From: Punica granatum
Taxonomy: Eukaryota > Streptophyta > Magnoliopsida > Myrtales > Lythraceae
NCBI RefSeq assembly: GCF_007655135.1
Contig: NC_045129.1
Coordinates: 12,896,001 to 12,960,000 of the forward strand
Reading direction: 5' to 3'
Length of the DNA stretch: 64,000 bases
Part shown: positions 53,136-64,000 of the stretch, piece after piece
Layout of the letters: each line of letters opens with the position of its first letter
Position numbering within the stretch: position 1 is the first letter of the stretch
Translations under genes and position numbers: made by a program
The notes under the pieces: model-generated
The model's input: only the letters and a program-made list of their open reading frames with translations
Told to the model about the DNA's origin: nothing
The model's database searches: none

Positions 53136-53739
53136 TTACACAACCATCGTTTGAGAGCATATAGCCTTTGCTCGCCAGCGTTGCCATCTACATTTGTCTC
53201 GATCCCGATATAGTCTCGACATGAAGAAATGTTAACAATGGGAATACTTATGCCTTAGTAATGTATTTAGTCTTAAATCTTCCTTTCTATCAAAATATTA
53301 ATAATCATTCCCTCTCAACCCACAAGTTCTCATCTAGCTAGTTTATAATAATATCAAAAGTTGTACATTCTTCCTAACCGAAAAATCTCTTTAATCTATG
53401 TGTTACTCTATATAATATATAATTGCAAAATGGAAAGGGAGGATTAACGTTGTCACTTCAATCTTCATTCCCTCAGCTCCTCATGGACTGATCTATCACG
53501 TACCCCTTGACATTAATTAAGAATTTTCATTTATTACATAATTGACATTTATTAACCCATCACATTTATTAAACCAACACATTAATTGAACAAAGAAAAT
53601 TCTCAAAAAGAAAAAAAAATAACATAACATTAATTAATTCATAAAATTAATTTATTTCATGCACAATTTAATAGAATTATTATCTAATGATCTATATATA
53701 AAATATATACAATGGTACAATAATCATGTGTAACATGCA
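52846..53739. other. AT-rich interval with a long (AT)n microsatellite
   Basis: Contains (AT)n at about 53093-53132. No gene recognised. Confidence 0.5.
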
Positions 53740-54862
53740 GGGGAAGCGTCTATATTCACCAGAAAAGAAGCGTCTATATTCATTTATTTCATATTTGTCT
53801 TCACCATTAATTGGGCTCTTATAGTCAGCAAAAATTGAAGACCACAACGATGGTTACGGTGCGTAATTTTTGAGCTAGCATCTATCTTGAATCGAATTTT
53901 TGAGTTGCCTAGATGGCCAAGTTGACCTTGAAGCTGCCGGCGGGATCATGGTTCTATCAGTCTCATCCGAGTGGCTTCTCTTAGGAGATGCTATTGGGGC
54001 TTTCATATCCCGTCATTGTATTTTTTAGGCCTCTGGCCTCCCCACTACCGAAAGGGGAAAAAAAAATGTAAGCAATATACAGGCGGTCTTGTCGAGTCAA
54101 ATGGGCCTTATAACCAAATGGAGTTCCTGCAACTTCGCTGGGAAGCTCAATATTTGCATTTACAGCTTTGTAGTCATCCATATTAAGAATTGGAGCTTAT
54201 TTTTTAAATATTAGGACTCGAGCTCGACCCATACCCAACCATGGGCTGGATGTATATTACAACGTCCCTAAAATGGTCCCTCACCCCGTGGAGAAATAGG
54301 TCTCTCATGTGGGACAAATAGCGGGTCTCGACTTAAATTGGGTTGGGTCCAAAAAACTGAATTAGATTAGGTTGGGGTCAAAGATCCTTCCTCGTTTAAC
54401 CCTGAAAGGGTTGCTTAGGAAGAAGCATCCTCCTGTTTCGTCAGTCAAGGCAAGATTTATATAAAGTCTGTCATCTTTCCCAGGAAAAAGCTCTTGGATG
54501 AGCTCTACCAGCGGTGCCGGGAGTTCAATCCACTGTTTGTGCTGAACCAATCATTACAAAAGGCACAATCGAGGAAACTATTGTTTGATAAGTTATTAAG
54601 TTTTCATGAGGCGTTTTGCTTGCTCAAAGAAGCAACTCAAGCTCAGAATTCAAATAATGATTCCGGATCCATGGAGTTAATATTGGGAGATGAGGAATGA
54701 TACTGACTCTCATGAACCCAAAATCGTTATTTGAATATATTGTGAGCTTGAGTAACCCCTGGGGCAAACAAAACACCTTTTGACAGCTTGACGAAGTATC
54801 ATACAACATGACTCTTGGATTGCATCTTTTGTTGCGACCAGTTCAACAAACAATGGACTGAC
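53740..54862. repeat. Foldback repeat family, unit 2
   Basis: The left part includes a LINE-like 3' end (to the A-run at 54057-54066), then the family's shared block (GGGCCTTATAACCAAATGGAG, GCAACTTCGCTGGGAAG). The right part is an inverted repeat with arms at about 54523-54663 and 54721-54862 around a 57-nt loop centred at 54692. Example pairings are ATTCAAATAA with TTATTTGAAT, and CCACTGTTTG with CAAACAATGG. The left arm keeps a 68-codon plus frame (54494-54700) of unknown identity. The right arm is cut at 54862 by another repeat. Confidence 0.7.
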
Positions 54863-55319
54863 CTCTGGATATCTGAAGAATAGATGATGGAGTATGAAGA
54901 AAGTTCAAATGACATGTGCAGTCTAATAATTTTGTCAAACATTAATTTCCATTGAATTACAAGGTTCTTGTTTGCGCACAACAACGGAGAGAGTAATGGC
55001 ATATCCTTAGCATCACTTTCTGAATGCTTCACTTGGAGGTGCACTCCAAAAGGATCTATTCGATTATGTTAGGTTCCACAGTTCTTAGCTCAATTTACCT
55101 ATTACATCAAGCCACTTCATGTCTTTTTATTATGTGTACAGCACCAACCCCTGGGTACCAATAAAGCTTGAGCGGTGTGGCTCATTAGCGCATCAAATGA
55201 AGATATGTACTATGCTCTTTAAACTAAATCTTACTTTCCAATATTTATTTATTTCTTATTCTATTCACTATTAGCTTGGGCGCTTACAGTTAGCAATGAT
55301 TGAAGAGTACAGTGATTAT
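54863..55319. repeat. Dispersed repeat related to 47436-47960
   Basis: Moderate-identity partner of the 47.4-kb block, in the same orientation. It lies between foldback units 2 and 3. A minus-strand frame at 54799-55044 (81 codons) overlaps it, but the second copy does not conserve that frame, so it is probably not a gene. Confidence 0.6.
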
Positions 55320-56280
55320 TATGGTGCGTTATCATGTCCATTAAGTCACATGTCTATCCTTTTGGTCTCATCTAAATAGATATGTAGCCTATAATAAGCA
55401 TGTAATTCAAAAGAAAATATTAGTATTAATGTTAATTAAATAGTGTGTGTATATATATATATATATATATCACGTTGCTCATCCCAATTTTTAGCACTAA
55501 AAAGGAAAAAGACATATAAGCAGAGCCAGTTGATTCATTATTTTTTTCCTTTTTTATTTTTATTTTTGCAGGTAAGCAAATAATTGAAGAGTAGACATGG
55601 AAGCAAAATATAGACGGTCTTTGGAGGAAAGTGGGCCTCATATCCATAAGGAGTTCTTGCTACTTCGCTGGGAAATTCAAGATTTCCATTTATAGATCTA
55701 TACTGATCCATGCATATTGGAAATTAGAGCTTCCTATAGCATTACTTAGCCCAGACCCAACCATGGGTTGGATGTATATTTCAACCTTAAAATGGTCCAC
55801 CATCCCGAGCAGAAATAGGTCTCTTACAAGGGACGGGTTTAATGGGGTCCTGACGTGGATTTGGTTGGGTCCAAAAACTTGAAATGAAAAAAAAAAAAAG
55901 AGGAAAAAGTAAAGGTACTATTATTCTGAAGATTTTATATCAAGTCTGCCATCTTTCCCGGAAAATAGGTCTTGGATAAACTCGACTAGCAGTGCCAGAA
56001 GCTTAGTCCACTGTTTGTTGAACTAATCTCAATAAAAGATGCAATATGGGGTATTATTATTAGATTAAGTTAAGTTGTCATGAGGTGCTCTACTTTCCCA
56101 GGGGGCTAGCTAAAGCTCATAATTCAGATATTATTCCGAATACATGGAAGACCCGAAATCGTTATTTGAATAGTAAGCTTGAGTAACTCCCTTAGGCAGA
56201 CAAAACACCTTGTGACAACTTAATTATGTATCAAACAAAAGTACTCCTGATTGTCTATTTCAGTGCGACCAGTTCACCTT
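55320..56280. repeat. Foldback repeat family, unit 3
   Basis: This is the closest relative of unit 1: the same TCATGTCCATTAAGTCACAT start, (AT)n run, GGCCTCATATCCATAAGGAG block, and inverted repeat with arms at about 56015-56138 and 56155-56278 (short loop centred near 56146). AAGTTGTCA at 56072 pairs with TGACAACTT at 56213. The right arm stops about 85 bp earlier than in unit 1. Confidence 0.7.
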
Positions 56281-57540
56281 ATGACAAAAGCATCTTGTTG
56301 ATTGACAATTTAAAAATTAACATCGGGACCAAGATGGTGAAAAAGCAAAAGATTGACGATTAGATAGATAAAAAAAAATCAAAATAGTAATTTCATGGGG
56401 TATGAGAAAGTATATGTTTTAGCTATTGTGAATAAACATAAACTTGCCTTTGAATCAAAATTTTCTTATGATTCAGTACTCATGTTCCACCTATTGCTTT
56501 CTATCTTCCATGTTTCTCTCTAAAGCTTAGCCTAATTGTGCTTCCACGTTTGGAACCAGTCTATGCAACGGAAGAAACTCATAAGTTCCGGTCGAGACTG
56601 ATCGAAAACGTTCTTATGAAATACGAGCTTAAGAATGACACATTGAGAGGGTGTGCAGCTCCTCGTTATGATGATATAACAATGGATGAGATTATGGATA
56701 AGAATGCATTCGGTAGATAAAACTAGAGTGTCTGGTATCCATAGCATAGCAAAGCTAACAAGTACAACCATGAATGATATTGCTTTGATTTGTATAATTT
56801 TTCTAGCTGTTCCATTGAGAGTTGACTTTTCATTAGACTTATCTGATTGTTTATGGACTTATCTGATTGTTTATGGATCAGTTAGTTAGTAGAGGATCCA
56901 ATTTCACGAGATATGCTCTGAAGCTTGTTTAGCAGGTGGGATTTTCTTGTAGCACTGTGCTATAAATTATGATAACCTTGATGTCACATACTGTACTTGG
57001 TTTTGCTTCGTAGTATTGGTTATCAAAATAGATATTTTCATTTGTACCTAGCAGTAATTCAGAGCTTTTCTATCCTTAACAGGCTTTTAACTTATCGACC
57101 TTTTTCAATTTTTGTCCATCATTTCTATTCATTATAAGAAAATATGAAGAAAAAAAACATGAAAAAGAAGATTGCCGTCATCAACGTGCTAGGGATAAGG
57201 CTTATAGGAATCCTTGAAACTGTTTTGAAATATCTTGCATATTAGGTGATTCTTCGAGGTCTTTTATTTATTTATTTATTTATTTATTTATAACTTTGAT
57301 CCTATAAAGCCCAATTTTTCAGCATGATACTTTACTTGAGCGCTCCTAAAATTTGTCAATTATTTATTTTATTAATTTGAGTAGCTTATTTAATTGAACT
57401 TATTGCTATTTTCAATGCAAAAACTAGATCTTGAGTCTTTGGGGTAAAGATATCAGCCTTATGCTATCTCTTGCTGATCGTGGTGTTGTAACTCAGAGGA
57501 TGAATAACTGTTGTGCTTCTTTGATTTGAGACATTTATAG

Positions 57541-57812
57541 TGTGTTTAGTTTTAGAGTTGACTAGAGTTGAGTTTTTATTTTAATTGGGTTGTAATGATT
57601 GTGTTGTTGAATTATGAAAAAAAATGTGAAAAAGTAATAAATAGTTGAGAGAATTTAGTATTAAAAATTAAATTTAATATAATAGAATTGTATGTGGGTT
57701 TATGTATGAGACTCACCTTTTTTATTTTGAAGGGTTAATTTTTATTATGTAGTGAGTAGAGTTAAAGTTAGAATTAAAATCTTAAAATTCGATTGCAAAA
57801 CCAAACAAAGTA
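57541..57812. mobile_element. MITE family B, copy 2
   Basis: The left end, TGTGTTTAGTTTTAGAGTTGA, and the right end, GCAAAACCAAACAAAG, are imperfect inverted repeats. The body has GGGTTGTAATGATTGTGTTG and TTGAATTATGAAAAAAAATG, shared in inverted form with 48780-48997 and 45051-45120. Confidence 0.6.
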
Positions 57813-57935
57813 TTACGCATTTCCTGATCAAAATGTGAGTCCTTTCTTAACCGTGAAATCATTATTTAATATAACAAAGAAAGAATGTGAACTAATTTCA
57901 TTTCTACATTATAGAATGATTTAGGGGGTTCTAGA

Positions 57936-58104
57936 CGGTGCGTTTGGATTCAGAGTTAAAATAACTTTGATTTTGATTGTGGAAAAGGACAAATGAGTTG
58001 GGATTATAAATTTCACTTGGCAAACGTGTGTTTTTATTGTGTAGTGTGTTGAGTTAAAGTTAAAGTTAAAATCAAAGTGATTTTAACTCCAAAAACAAGC
58101 ACGC
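57936..58104. mobile_element. MITE family A, copy 4
   Basis: Ends GGTGCGTTTGGATTCAGAG and CCAAAAACAAGCACGCC are inverted partners. It contains one GATTGTGGAAAAGGACAAAT and one GTGTTGAGTTAAAGTTAAAG; the shorter length reflects a missing second motif. Confidence 0.7.
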
Positions 58105-61100
58105 CTTAGTTTCTAGTTGTCTGGGTGATTGTTGTTGCAAATGCAATTAATCATATGGTGCTACTATTAGCTTAAGTTACGTATTTCATGTTTTGGAGGC
58201 CAAAGTATGATATATACAATGTTGTATAAATGCTGGAGTCCATATGCTAAGAAGAATGTGGAGCCTTGATGGAAAAAATAATATTGGACTTCTAAATGGA
58301 AAGAAAACGGAGGATTCTAGTGGGATGCTCTTGATCGTTGCTGATTGAGATTAAAGTGAAAGTTTTACTTGCTTTTCCATAGCACAACATGTTTTCTATT
58401 GTTGATTTTTCGCAGAGCATGCTATTCTTTTGCTTACATCGTTTAACATAGACTTTGCTTTCTCCTTCTTTCACTTCGGCTTTGGCTGTTTTCGGTCACG
58501 CATTGGTGAATTGAGAGGAAAGAATGATAAATTCTCAAACTCCAGTTTTTCCAAATAGAATAATCTCTTCCTATATATATAGGATTGTTGATATCAAAAT
58601 CACCACATAATTTATAATTGCTTTTCATCTAGGTTGATTTGTCAAAATTATAAGACTCCTTGTATCTGTTATCTCAGGTAATCAACCTTGAGGAAGAAGC
58701 TAAAACATGATGATGGAAAGTTTCGATTCTCCATGATATTCTTGGTAATAAGTTGATATTGTTATCGAATGTTACATCTTCTAGTGCATTTGGTAGATCA
58801 AATACAAAGGAAAGTAAGATTTCTCAATTCCGTTGCTGTTGAAAATATAAAGTATTAAACCTATAGATCTTAATGAAGCTCTTGAAGCTGGCACACTGAC
58901 TTTCTCAATGACATGGTAATTATTGTTGCATAGGATAGTGTAAGCGCGGTAAAAATGCCTTTTGAGGATGGTTGAAAGTATGCCTTCAAGAGGTGCTAGA
59001 CAGCTCAAAAGCTGAGGTAAGTAATTTCTCTTTGAATTAATTAGTATTGTCTTTGCATTAGATACTGAAAGAGTTGATATTAAATTTGACCCAATTTTTA
59101 GTTTAATGAGAAAGTATTATGCTTCTAATGGAATGAGACATGGACACTTCATAGATATAATTATAATATTATGGCAACTCTTGTAAGAGGTTGGGTGATT
59201 TTGAACCATTTGATGTTTATATCTTTGCTCGTATTTTTTTATGAAGACATGGACACTTCACAGATATCATATAATTATGATATTTTTTTTATGGATGTAG
59301 ATATGATATGTTATCTATATTATATTATGTATTATGAGTTATAGATAGCAAAGGTGATACATATAAATTGTGATTGATTCAACTCTGAAAAATATTATTA
59401 CCATTAAAGTTCTTTTAACTTTTTGTGGGCGTGGATTTATTTCAGTGCATTTACAATTAGATTATCGAATATATGTTCTTCGAGTTTTTGCTTTTTCTCG
59501 CACATAAACTTTTGTAGAATTTTTGAGTTCTTCAAATATATATATGTGATATTAACATAAGACACGATGTAACACCGTATGAACCTTGACAATGTCGAAG
59601 TCCTGACAATGTCGAAGTCCTACTGTCATGGCTAGTAATTATCGTTTTCAATTTTTTATGTATAATCTTGGCAAAGTTTGATTTTTCAAGGTCTATATTG
59701 ATTTCTCTTTTTTTATGCAATTTTTCTTATCTTATTCAAGAAATTAAATTACCACTGGCCTTATATATGTAATAATATATTGTTATTGATTATGGATTAT
59801 TATTTGCAACATTTAATAACACATGCTTCATATAATAAAATTAACAAAAAAAAAAGAGATCATGCTCTATCCCATGCGTAGGACTCCACAACTAGTGAAT
59901 CAAGCTTTTCTAAAATTAACCTATTGCAATCAACATAAATTATGATGTTTATAGATATGTACTTTCTATAAATTTAGAGATATCTTTAGGAAACTAAAAT
60001 GAAAATCATTGTAGGAATCCAAATAATCTTCCATATAAAAATTTGCTATTAACTTTATTAATATTTTAAATTATAATTACAATAAAGACATTATCGATAT
60101 AAAAGTCATATATATTAAACTGATGTAAAATTTATAAGAGCAAATCTCTTTAAAGTATTTTAGTGTATCAAGCTCTATAACAAAAACTTATATTTATTTA
60201 GTGAATAAAAATTTTAAAAAAATTTTAGTTACGAATTATTTTATGGATGATAAAATTAAAACAGCTAAACTTTTCTTTGCAAATAATATTATTTTTTATG
60301 TTAATATATTGAATGCATAATAAATATCCCACTCCTACTGTGTCTTCATCCCCAGTTTGTACATCTTCTACTGTGTCCTCTGCTTCATGAGTAGGATCGG
60401 GTTTCACGCTGACTGCTTCTGCCAAGGAAGATGCAGGATAGACGAACTACATTGCTTCAAATAACAGACATGCGATCATCAGAGAAAGATGATCTTAAGG
60501 AGGCCAGCCATGTTGCGAAACGCGAAACTTAAAGGTCAATCAGACCCAGGTATGCAAGTTCAGTAAAGTGCAGACCAGTTACATATCCGACATCATGATA
60601 AAGTCATAAATCAATCCCGTCTAGTTAATAGTGACTAGACTCGCATGATTGTAATGGTGGTTGTAGTTCCTCCTCCAGAGGAGTGAAATAGTGTTCACCA
60701 AAGCCATTGAGTCCAAATGAAGAGAGAGAATAATTAAGCATAAGAAATTGATAAAGTCGCATCTTATTTTTTAAGTGGGACACAAGTATAGCAGCAGTGA
60801 CTGTAAGTAGAGAAACTAACCTTCATCAGTAAAATTGGAGTCAAATACAACAGCATTAAGATGCTGCTTATGGAAAACCTGCACCTTATTCAAGTATTTC
60901 AACACAGCTCTCATCCAGTATTAGATGCAAACAGTAACCAACAAGAATCAAATAGAAAACATTAAGTTATCAAAAGACGGAACGTCAGCGACAAAATCCA
61001 ACAACTACTCTGCGTCAAGTACGCAAAATAAACAAGCCTGTCCAATAATCGGCTCATATGAATTGCAGCCATTTATAGCAACAGCAATAGAGTAATTTTG

Positions 61101-61188
61101 CAGCTTTTGGCATTTCAGATAGTTGACGGAGCAATACTCGATTTGCGCCACTGCTGGCTGAAAGTGACTGACTGCTCCAGGATTGTGC

Positions 61189-61452
61189 TAGATGCACATG
61201 AATAAAAGATTCTAAAAACAAAAGAGCTAATAAGCAACAACGTACCGCATGAAGGGGCTACCTCGACTTTATATCCCACAACCGTAAATAGCTATCGAGC
61301 CCTGGACAAATGTAAATAGCTAGATGCACATGAATAAAAGATTCAAAAAACAAAAGAGCTAATAAGCAACAACGTACTGCATGAAGGGGCTACCTTGACT
61401 TTATATCCCACAACCGTAAATAGTTATCGAGCCCTGGACAAATGTACCTATA
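61189..61452 (-). repeat. Tandem duplication (132-bp period) containing a 40-nt exon
   Basis: 61189-61320 and 61321-61452 are near-identical, starting TAGATGCACATGAATAAAAG. Each has the exon GLD(S/N)YLRLWDIKSR with its own acceptor and GTAGCC donor: 61394-61433 (Asn version) and 61262-61301 (Ser version). Confidence 0.85.
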
Positions 61453-63150
61453 CTATTAAATTTCCAACGACTTATACGGACGTGAACCCATATCCACTTA
61501 AAAGCTAAACTGATAAGTGTCGATACCCAAGCCTCATATAACCTCATGGTTATTCTTTCATTTTCCAAGTAAGATTATACGGACTTTGGTCTATATCCAC
61601 TTAAAAGCTCAAACCTCATATATGCTCATGGTTATTATTTCATTTTTTTTTCATGTAGGATTATAATTCCCAACACTTACTTCAGTGAATCACAACAGAA
61701 TAAAGCTTCTTATAGTGAGAGGACAAAGTAACCATTGAATGGACTATGGACCCAGACAAATGTACCACGACAGCAAACGCCTGCTCATTATTCTAGACAC
61801 ATGGCTAACATTTTTTTCCTCTTTCCAAAGTAGTTCTACGAAAATCATGTATAAAGTGTCGGATCCCTTATACAGCCTATCAACAGTACAGACAAATATA
61901 AATTGCAAAATACCAACATGTATGTACGGTGTCATATCTAATGTACGTGATGCTATGATCATTGATCAATGGAAGCACACACTACAGTAGGAAGGATGGA
62001 TCATGCACTCACCACATGATGCTATCACTGCTAACATGGGATGCCTAGCTATTGACCGAATGCTACCAGAACACTTCCCCAAAAAGCTTCCCAACATTTT
62101 TCCTTCAACATAATCCACCCACTGGTTCGATTACTTCAATCAAACTGAAAACCAATTTTCAACCAAATACCTGAAAAAAAGAGGAGAGAAAACAGCCTCA
62201 AGTATCACCACCATTATAAAAAAAGTTTCTACGATTGCAGAGACCTGTCCGCATGTGAAAAGAGGCAAGATCCCTGGTACCATTTCCCACATACACGGTA
62301 TAACCATCCAAATCTTCACACACAGCTTTGATAGCAGTTTCCCGGAAACCAAATGATATGGCAAGTCTTCGCTGAGCAGAAATATCATAAAGGCGAACCT
62401 GAAACAGAAATGAGGCTTCCACTTTTACAGACTGAATGGGTAGAGAAAATGTGGAGATGCAATATGTACTAGTGCATGAACATCATGAAGAAACTTTCAT
62501 TTACAAAAGACAAGGCACACCACCTTATACTTCTTAACAGCTGAGAGATATGACTCTGTTCCAGCCGGCAATTCATTCTTTACAAAAAGATCATTTCAAG
62601 GAGGAAATGACAAAGGCATGCGAGAGATAACGCCCCCTTTGATTTCCAAATTTACTCTTTCAGTGACAGGTCTTAAAGATGAATGAAACAGTGACAAAAT
62701 GTCAGCTCTAACCAACTAGCCCATCGATTGAGATAGAAAATTAGTAGATGGTTAAGGTTTACCTGATGGCTGCCGGTGCCAGCAACAATTTTGCGATGAT
62801 CATCTTTGCGCAGGAATGTTGCAGATGTAAACCAGGTTGGGGTAAAAATACCAAGGTTGTTTCTAGGAGGCTTCGCGGGCAGAAAAAAGATAAATTCCGA
62901 TATCAACCTGCTGCATAAAAAAATTGATCGTCAATGTTTTATGGCTGAAGAAAAAAGTTCACAGGTTGAGCATTCCAGATCTTGGCACCCTTGCGACCAT
63001 CCCAAACATTAACTTCAACTCCTGTCCTGTTTCATAACAAAAATCGCTATTGAAAAATAACGTGAAAAGAAAAAAGACATCAAGTAAAAGCTTTGAACTC
63101 CAATCAGCTACAGCATGCTCAAGATCGTGTCAAAGGACTCAACCTCCAAA

Positions 63151-63334
63151 TACGGCATAACTTTCACTAGCATCAACTAAAGAACATAGTACATTTCCAG
63201 CATCACAGACCTTCCGTAAAGTAGCAGAGTCAGTAGAGGCGGTACGGCATAACTTTCACTAGCATCAACTTTAGAACAGAGTCCATTTTCAGCATCACAG
63301 ACCCTCCATAAAGTGGCAGAGTCAGAGACCTTCC
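63151..63334 (-). repeat. Tandem duplication (92-bp period) in the first WDR74-like exon
   Basis: TACGGCATAACTTTCACTAG occurs at 63151 and 63243, and the similarity continues through both units. The period is not a multiple of three, so the upstream copy (TLWRVCDAENGLCSKVDAS) is out of frame with the downstream one. Confidence 0.85.
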
Positions 63335-63535
63335 CTGTCATGGTCCAGGACAAGGCGGTACTTGTGATATTTCTGCTTGGGAATTCATGCACCCACGACT
63401 AAATCGCTATACATCTATAATTTTAATATAATTTTGTTGTCCCTGGAATAAAAAAAAATCCATAGTTACCTAAATCGTTATTTTTTCCATACGACTGAAT
63501 ATTCAGTCACTGAACCAAAGAACCTCTCGCTGGGG

Positions 63536-64000
63536 CTAGATGACGTCGAAAAAGCTGATGTCGCAGGATTCCAGCCCTCCGAGCTGCACCATCCACTTAT
63601 GAGCGGCTTCACTGACGTTATCGTCGGTCCCTGCAGAAAAAACAAGGTCAGTACACCAGACTGATAAATCCATCAAAGGAACCCACACTGACCCCAGCGC
63701 CACCCACCGCTTCGCCGTCAGGTTTACTTCCACATTGGTGATGTCTCTGCCACTAGACAGAGCAGCCACGAGGTATCTGCCATTCACGTGATTGATGACC
63801 GCCAGGACGGAATGGAAACGGGCAACTATCTCATATGTACTCCGGGTGGCCTGCGTGAAGCCGGGGACAACTGAGGAGGGACAGAGTGGGGCCGAGTCAA
63901 TGCTCAGGCTGACCGTCACGTGGGAGTACTTGACCCGGAATAGGCTGGCCGGGTTTCTTCCCAAGAGCGAGATGTTCCAGCTGGTGACGACGAGGGAGGA
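63536..64000 (-). CDS. LEA_2/NDR1-HIN1-like (NHL) family protein, 3' part
   Basis: The reverse-strand frame is open from the window edge (64000) to the stop at 63536, about 154 codons, without its start. It contains SWNISLLGRNPASLFRVKYSHVTV, here split as SWNISLLGRNPAS and LFRVKYSHVTVSLSI, and then VVPGFTQATRSTYEI. This arrangement resembles the LEA_2 beta-sandwich of NHL proteins, whose N-terminal membrane anchor would lie beyond the window. Such proteins are usually plasma-membrane proteins in defence or stress. The last 60 residues are less typical, and a CTTGTTTTTTCTGCAG acceptor-like site near 63634 hints at an intron, but the implied intron would be only about 62 nt. The assignment rests on pattern similarity and is moderate. 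Confidence 0.5.
   Translation of the reverse strand, partial: SSLVVTSWNISLLGRNPASLFRVKYSHVTVSLSIDSAPLCPSSVVPGFTQATRSTYEIVARFHSVLAVINHVNGRYLVAALSSGRDITNVEVNLTAKRWVALGSVWVPLMDLSVWCTDLVFSAGTDDNVSEAAHKWMVQLGGLESCDISFFDVI

Larger units (their letters stand above)
56281..60334. other. Decayed region without a supported gene
   Basis: A 60-codon plus frame at 56538-56720 (LIENVLMKYELKNDTLRG, ITMDEIMDKNAFGR) reads like part of a real protein but I do not recognise it. Further plus-strand snippets near 57425 (GKDISLMLSLADRGVVTQRM) and 58985 (LQEVLDSSKAE followed by GTAAGT) could be exons of one dead or very diverged gene. A TTTA microsatellite lies at about 57266-57292. 59040-60330 is AT-rich with nothing recognised. 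Confidence 0.35.
60335..63340 (-). pseudogene. 5'-truncated WD40 protein gene, WDR74/Nsa1-like
   Basis: Reverse-strand exons, in order: 63144 up to about 63235 (ATLRKVCDAGNVLCSLVDAS), 62963-63021 (VEVNVWDGRKGAKIW), 62763-62870 (NNLGIFTPTWFTSATFL), 62245-62398 (RLYDISAQRR...DLDGYTVYVGNGT), 62013-62102 (GKCSGSIRSIARHP), 61262-61301 (GLDSYLRLWDIKSR), 60821-60878 (VFHKQHLNAVVFDSNFTDE) and an acidic tail near 60340-60418. These match the plant WDR74-like beta-propeller, a nucleolar factor in 60S ribosome assembly. Splice phases fit from 63144 to 61262. The roughly 100 N-terminal residues are missing, because an LEA_2-type gene lies where they should be, and the short segment before VFHKQHL was not found. 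The 40-nt exon and the first exon are each tandemly duplicated. Probably a relic; expression of a short product is possible. Confidence 0.7.

Noticed and set aside
54799..55044. 81-codon minus-strand frame as a gene
   Set aside because: It lies across the junction of a foldback arm and a dispersed repeat, and the related copy at 47.4-47.6 kb does not keep the frame.

Overview
This window is nuclear plant DNA, almost certainly from a eudicot. Its genes have many GT-AG introns, the intergenic DNA is AT-rich and full of retrotransposon, MITE and Helitron debris, and the gene products are plant-type: a B-box factor, class I alpha-mannosidase, MTPC4, RPL7, an LRR receptor-like protein and an LEA_2/NHL protein. 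I cannot name the species. Multi-exon genes are listed as one span with exon coordinates in the evidence; each splice chain was checked by phase.

Layout. 1-6.7 kb: the end of a Ty1/copia element on the minus strand (open gag-pol, PBS, 556-bp LTR), a small LTR-like remnant with a perfect hairpin, then about 3 kb of AT-rich Helitron-like units lying end to end. 6.7-9.3 kb: no gene recognised. 9.3-31.7 kb: the gene island, with a BBX32-like B-box gene (minus), a five-KH-domain RNA-binding protein (7 exons), a Golgi class I alpha-mannosidase MNS1/MNS2 (14 exons) and the cation-efflux protein MTPC4 (12 exons). From memory, the same neighbours lie together in Arabidopsis (KH-MNS1-MTPC4 on chromosome 1, BBX32-MNS2 on chromosome 3), so this looks like an ancestral syntenic block.

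32.5-47.3 kb: a segmental duplication. Two direct copies of about 5.4 kb each carry a complete RPL7 gene (minus strand) and a decayed LINE RNase H fragment, separated by about 3.9 kb of foldback repeat and decayed copia pol. The RPL7 copies appear to encode the same 244-residue protein. Different MITEs have entered the two copies since they split. 47.3-56.3 kb: mixed repeats and a broken LRR receptor-like gene. 56.3-64 kb: decayed sequence, a 5'-truncated WDR74-like WD40 gene with internal tandem duplications, and the 3' part of an LEA_2/NHL-type gene running off the edge.

The least explained structure is a family of three roughly 1-kb repeats (38.0-39.0, 53.7-54.9 and 55.3-56.3 kb). Each ends in a long imperfect inverted repeat that would fold into a hairpin RNA if transcribed. 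No CRISPR array, tRNA or rRNA was seen.
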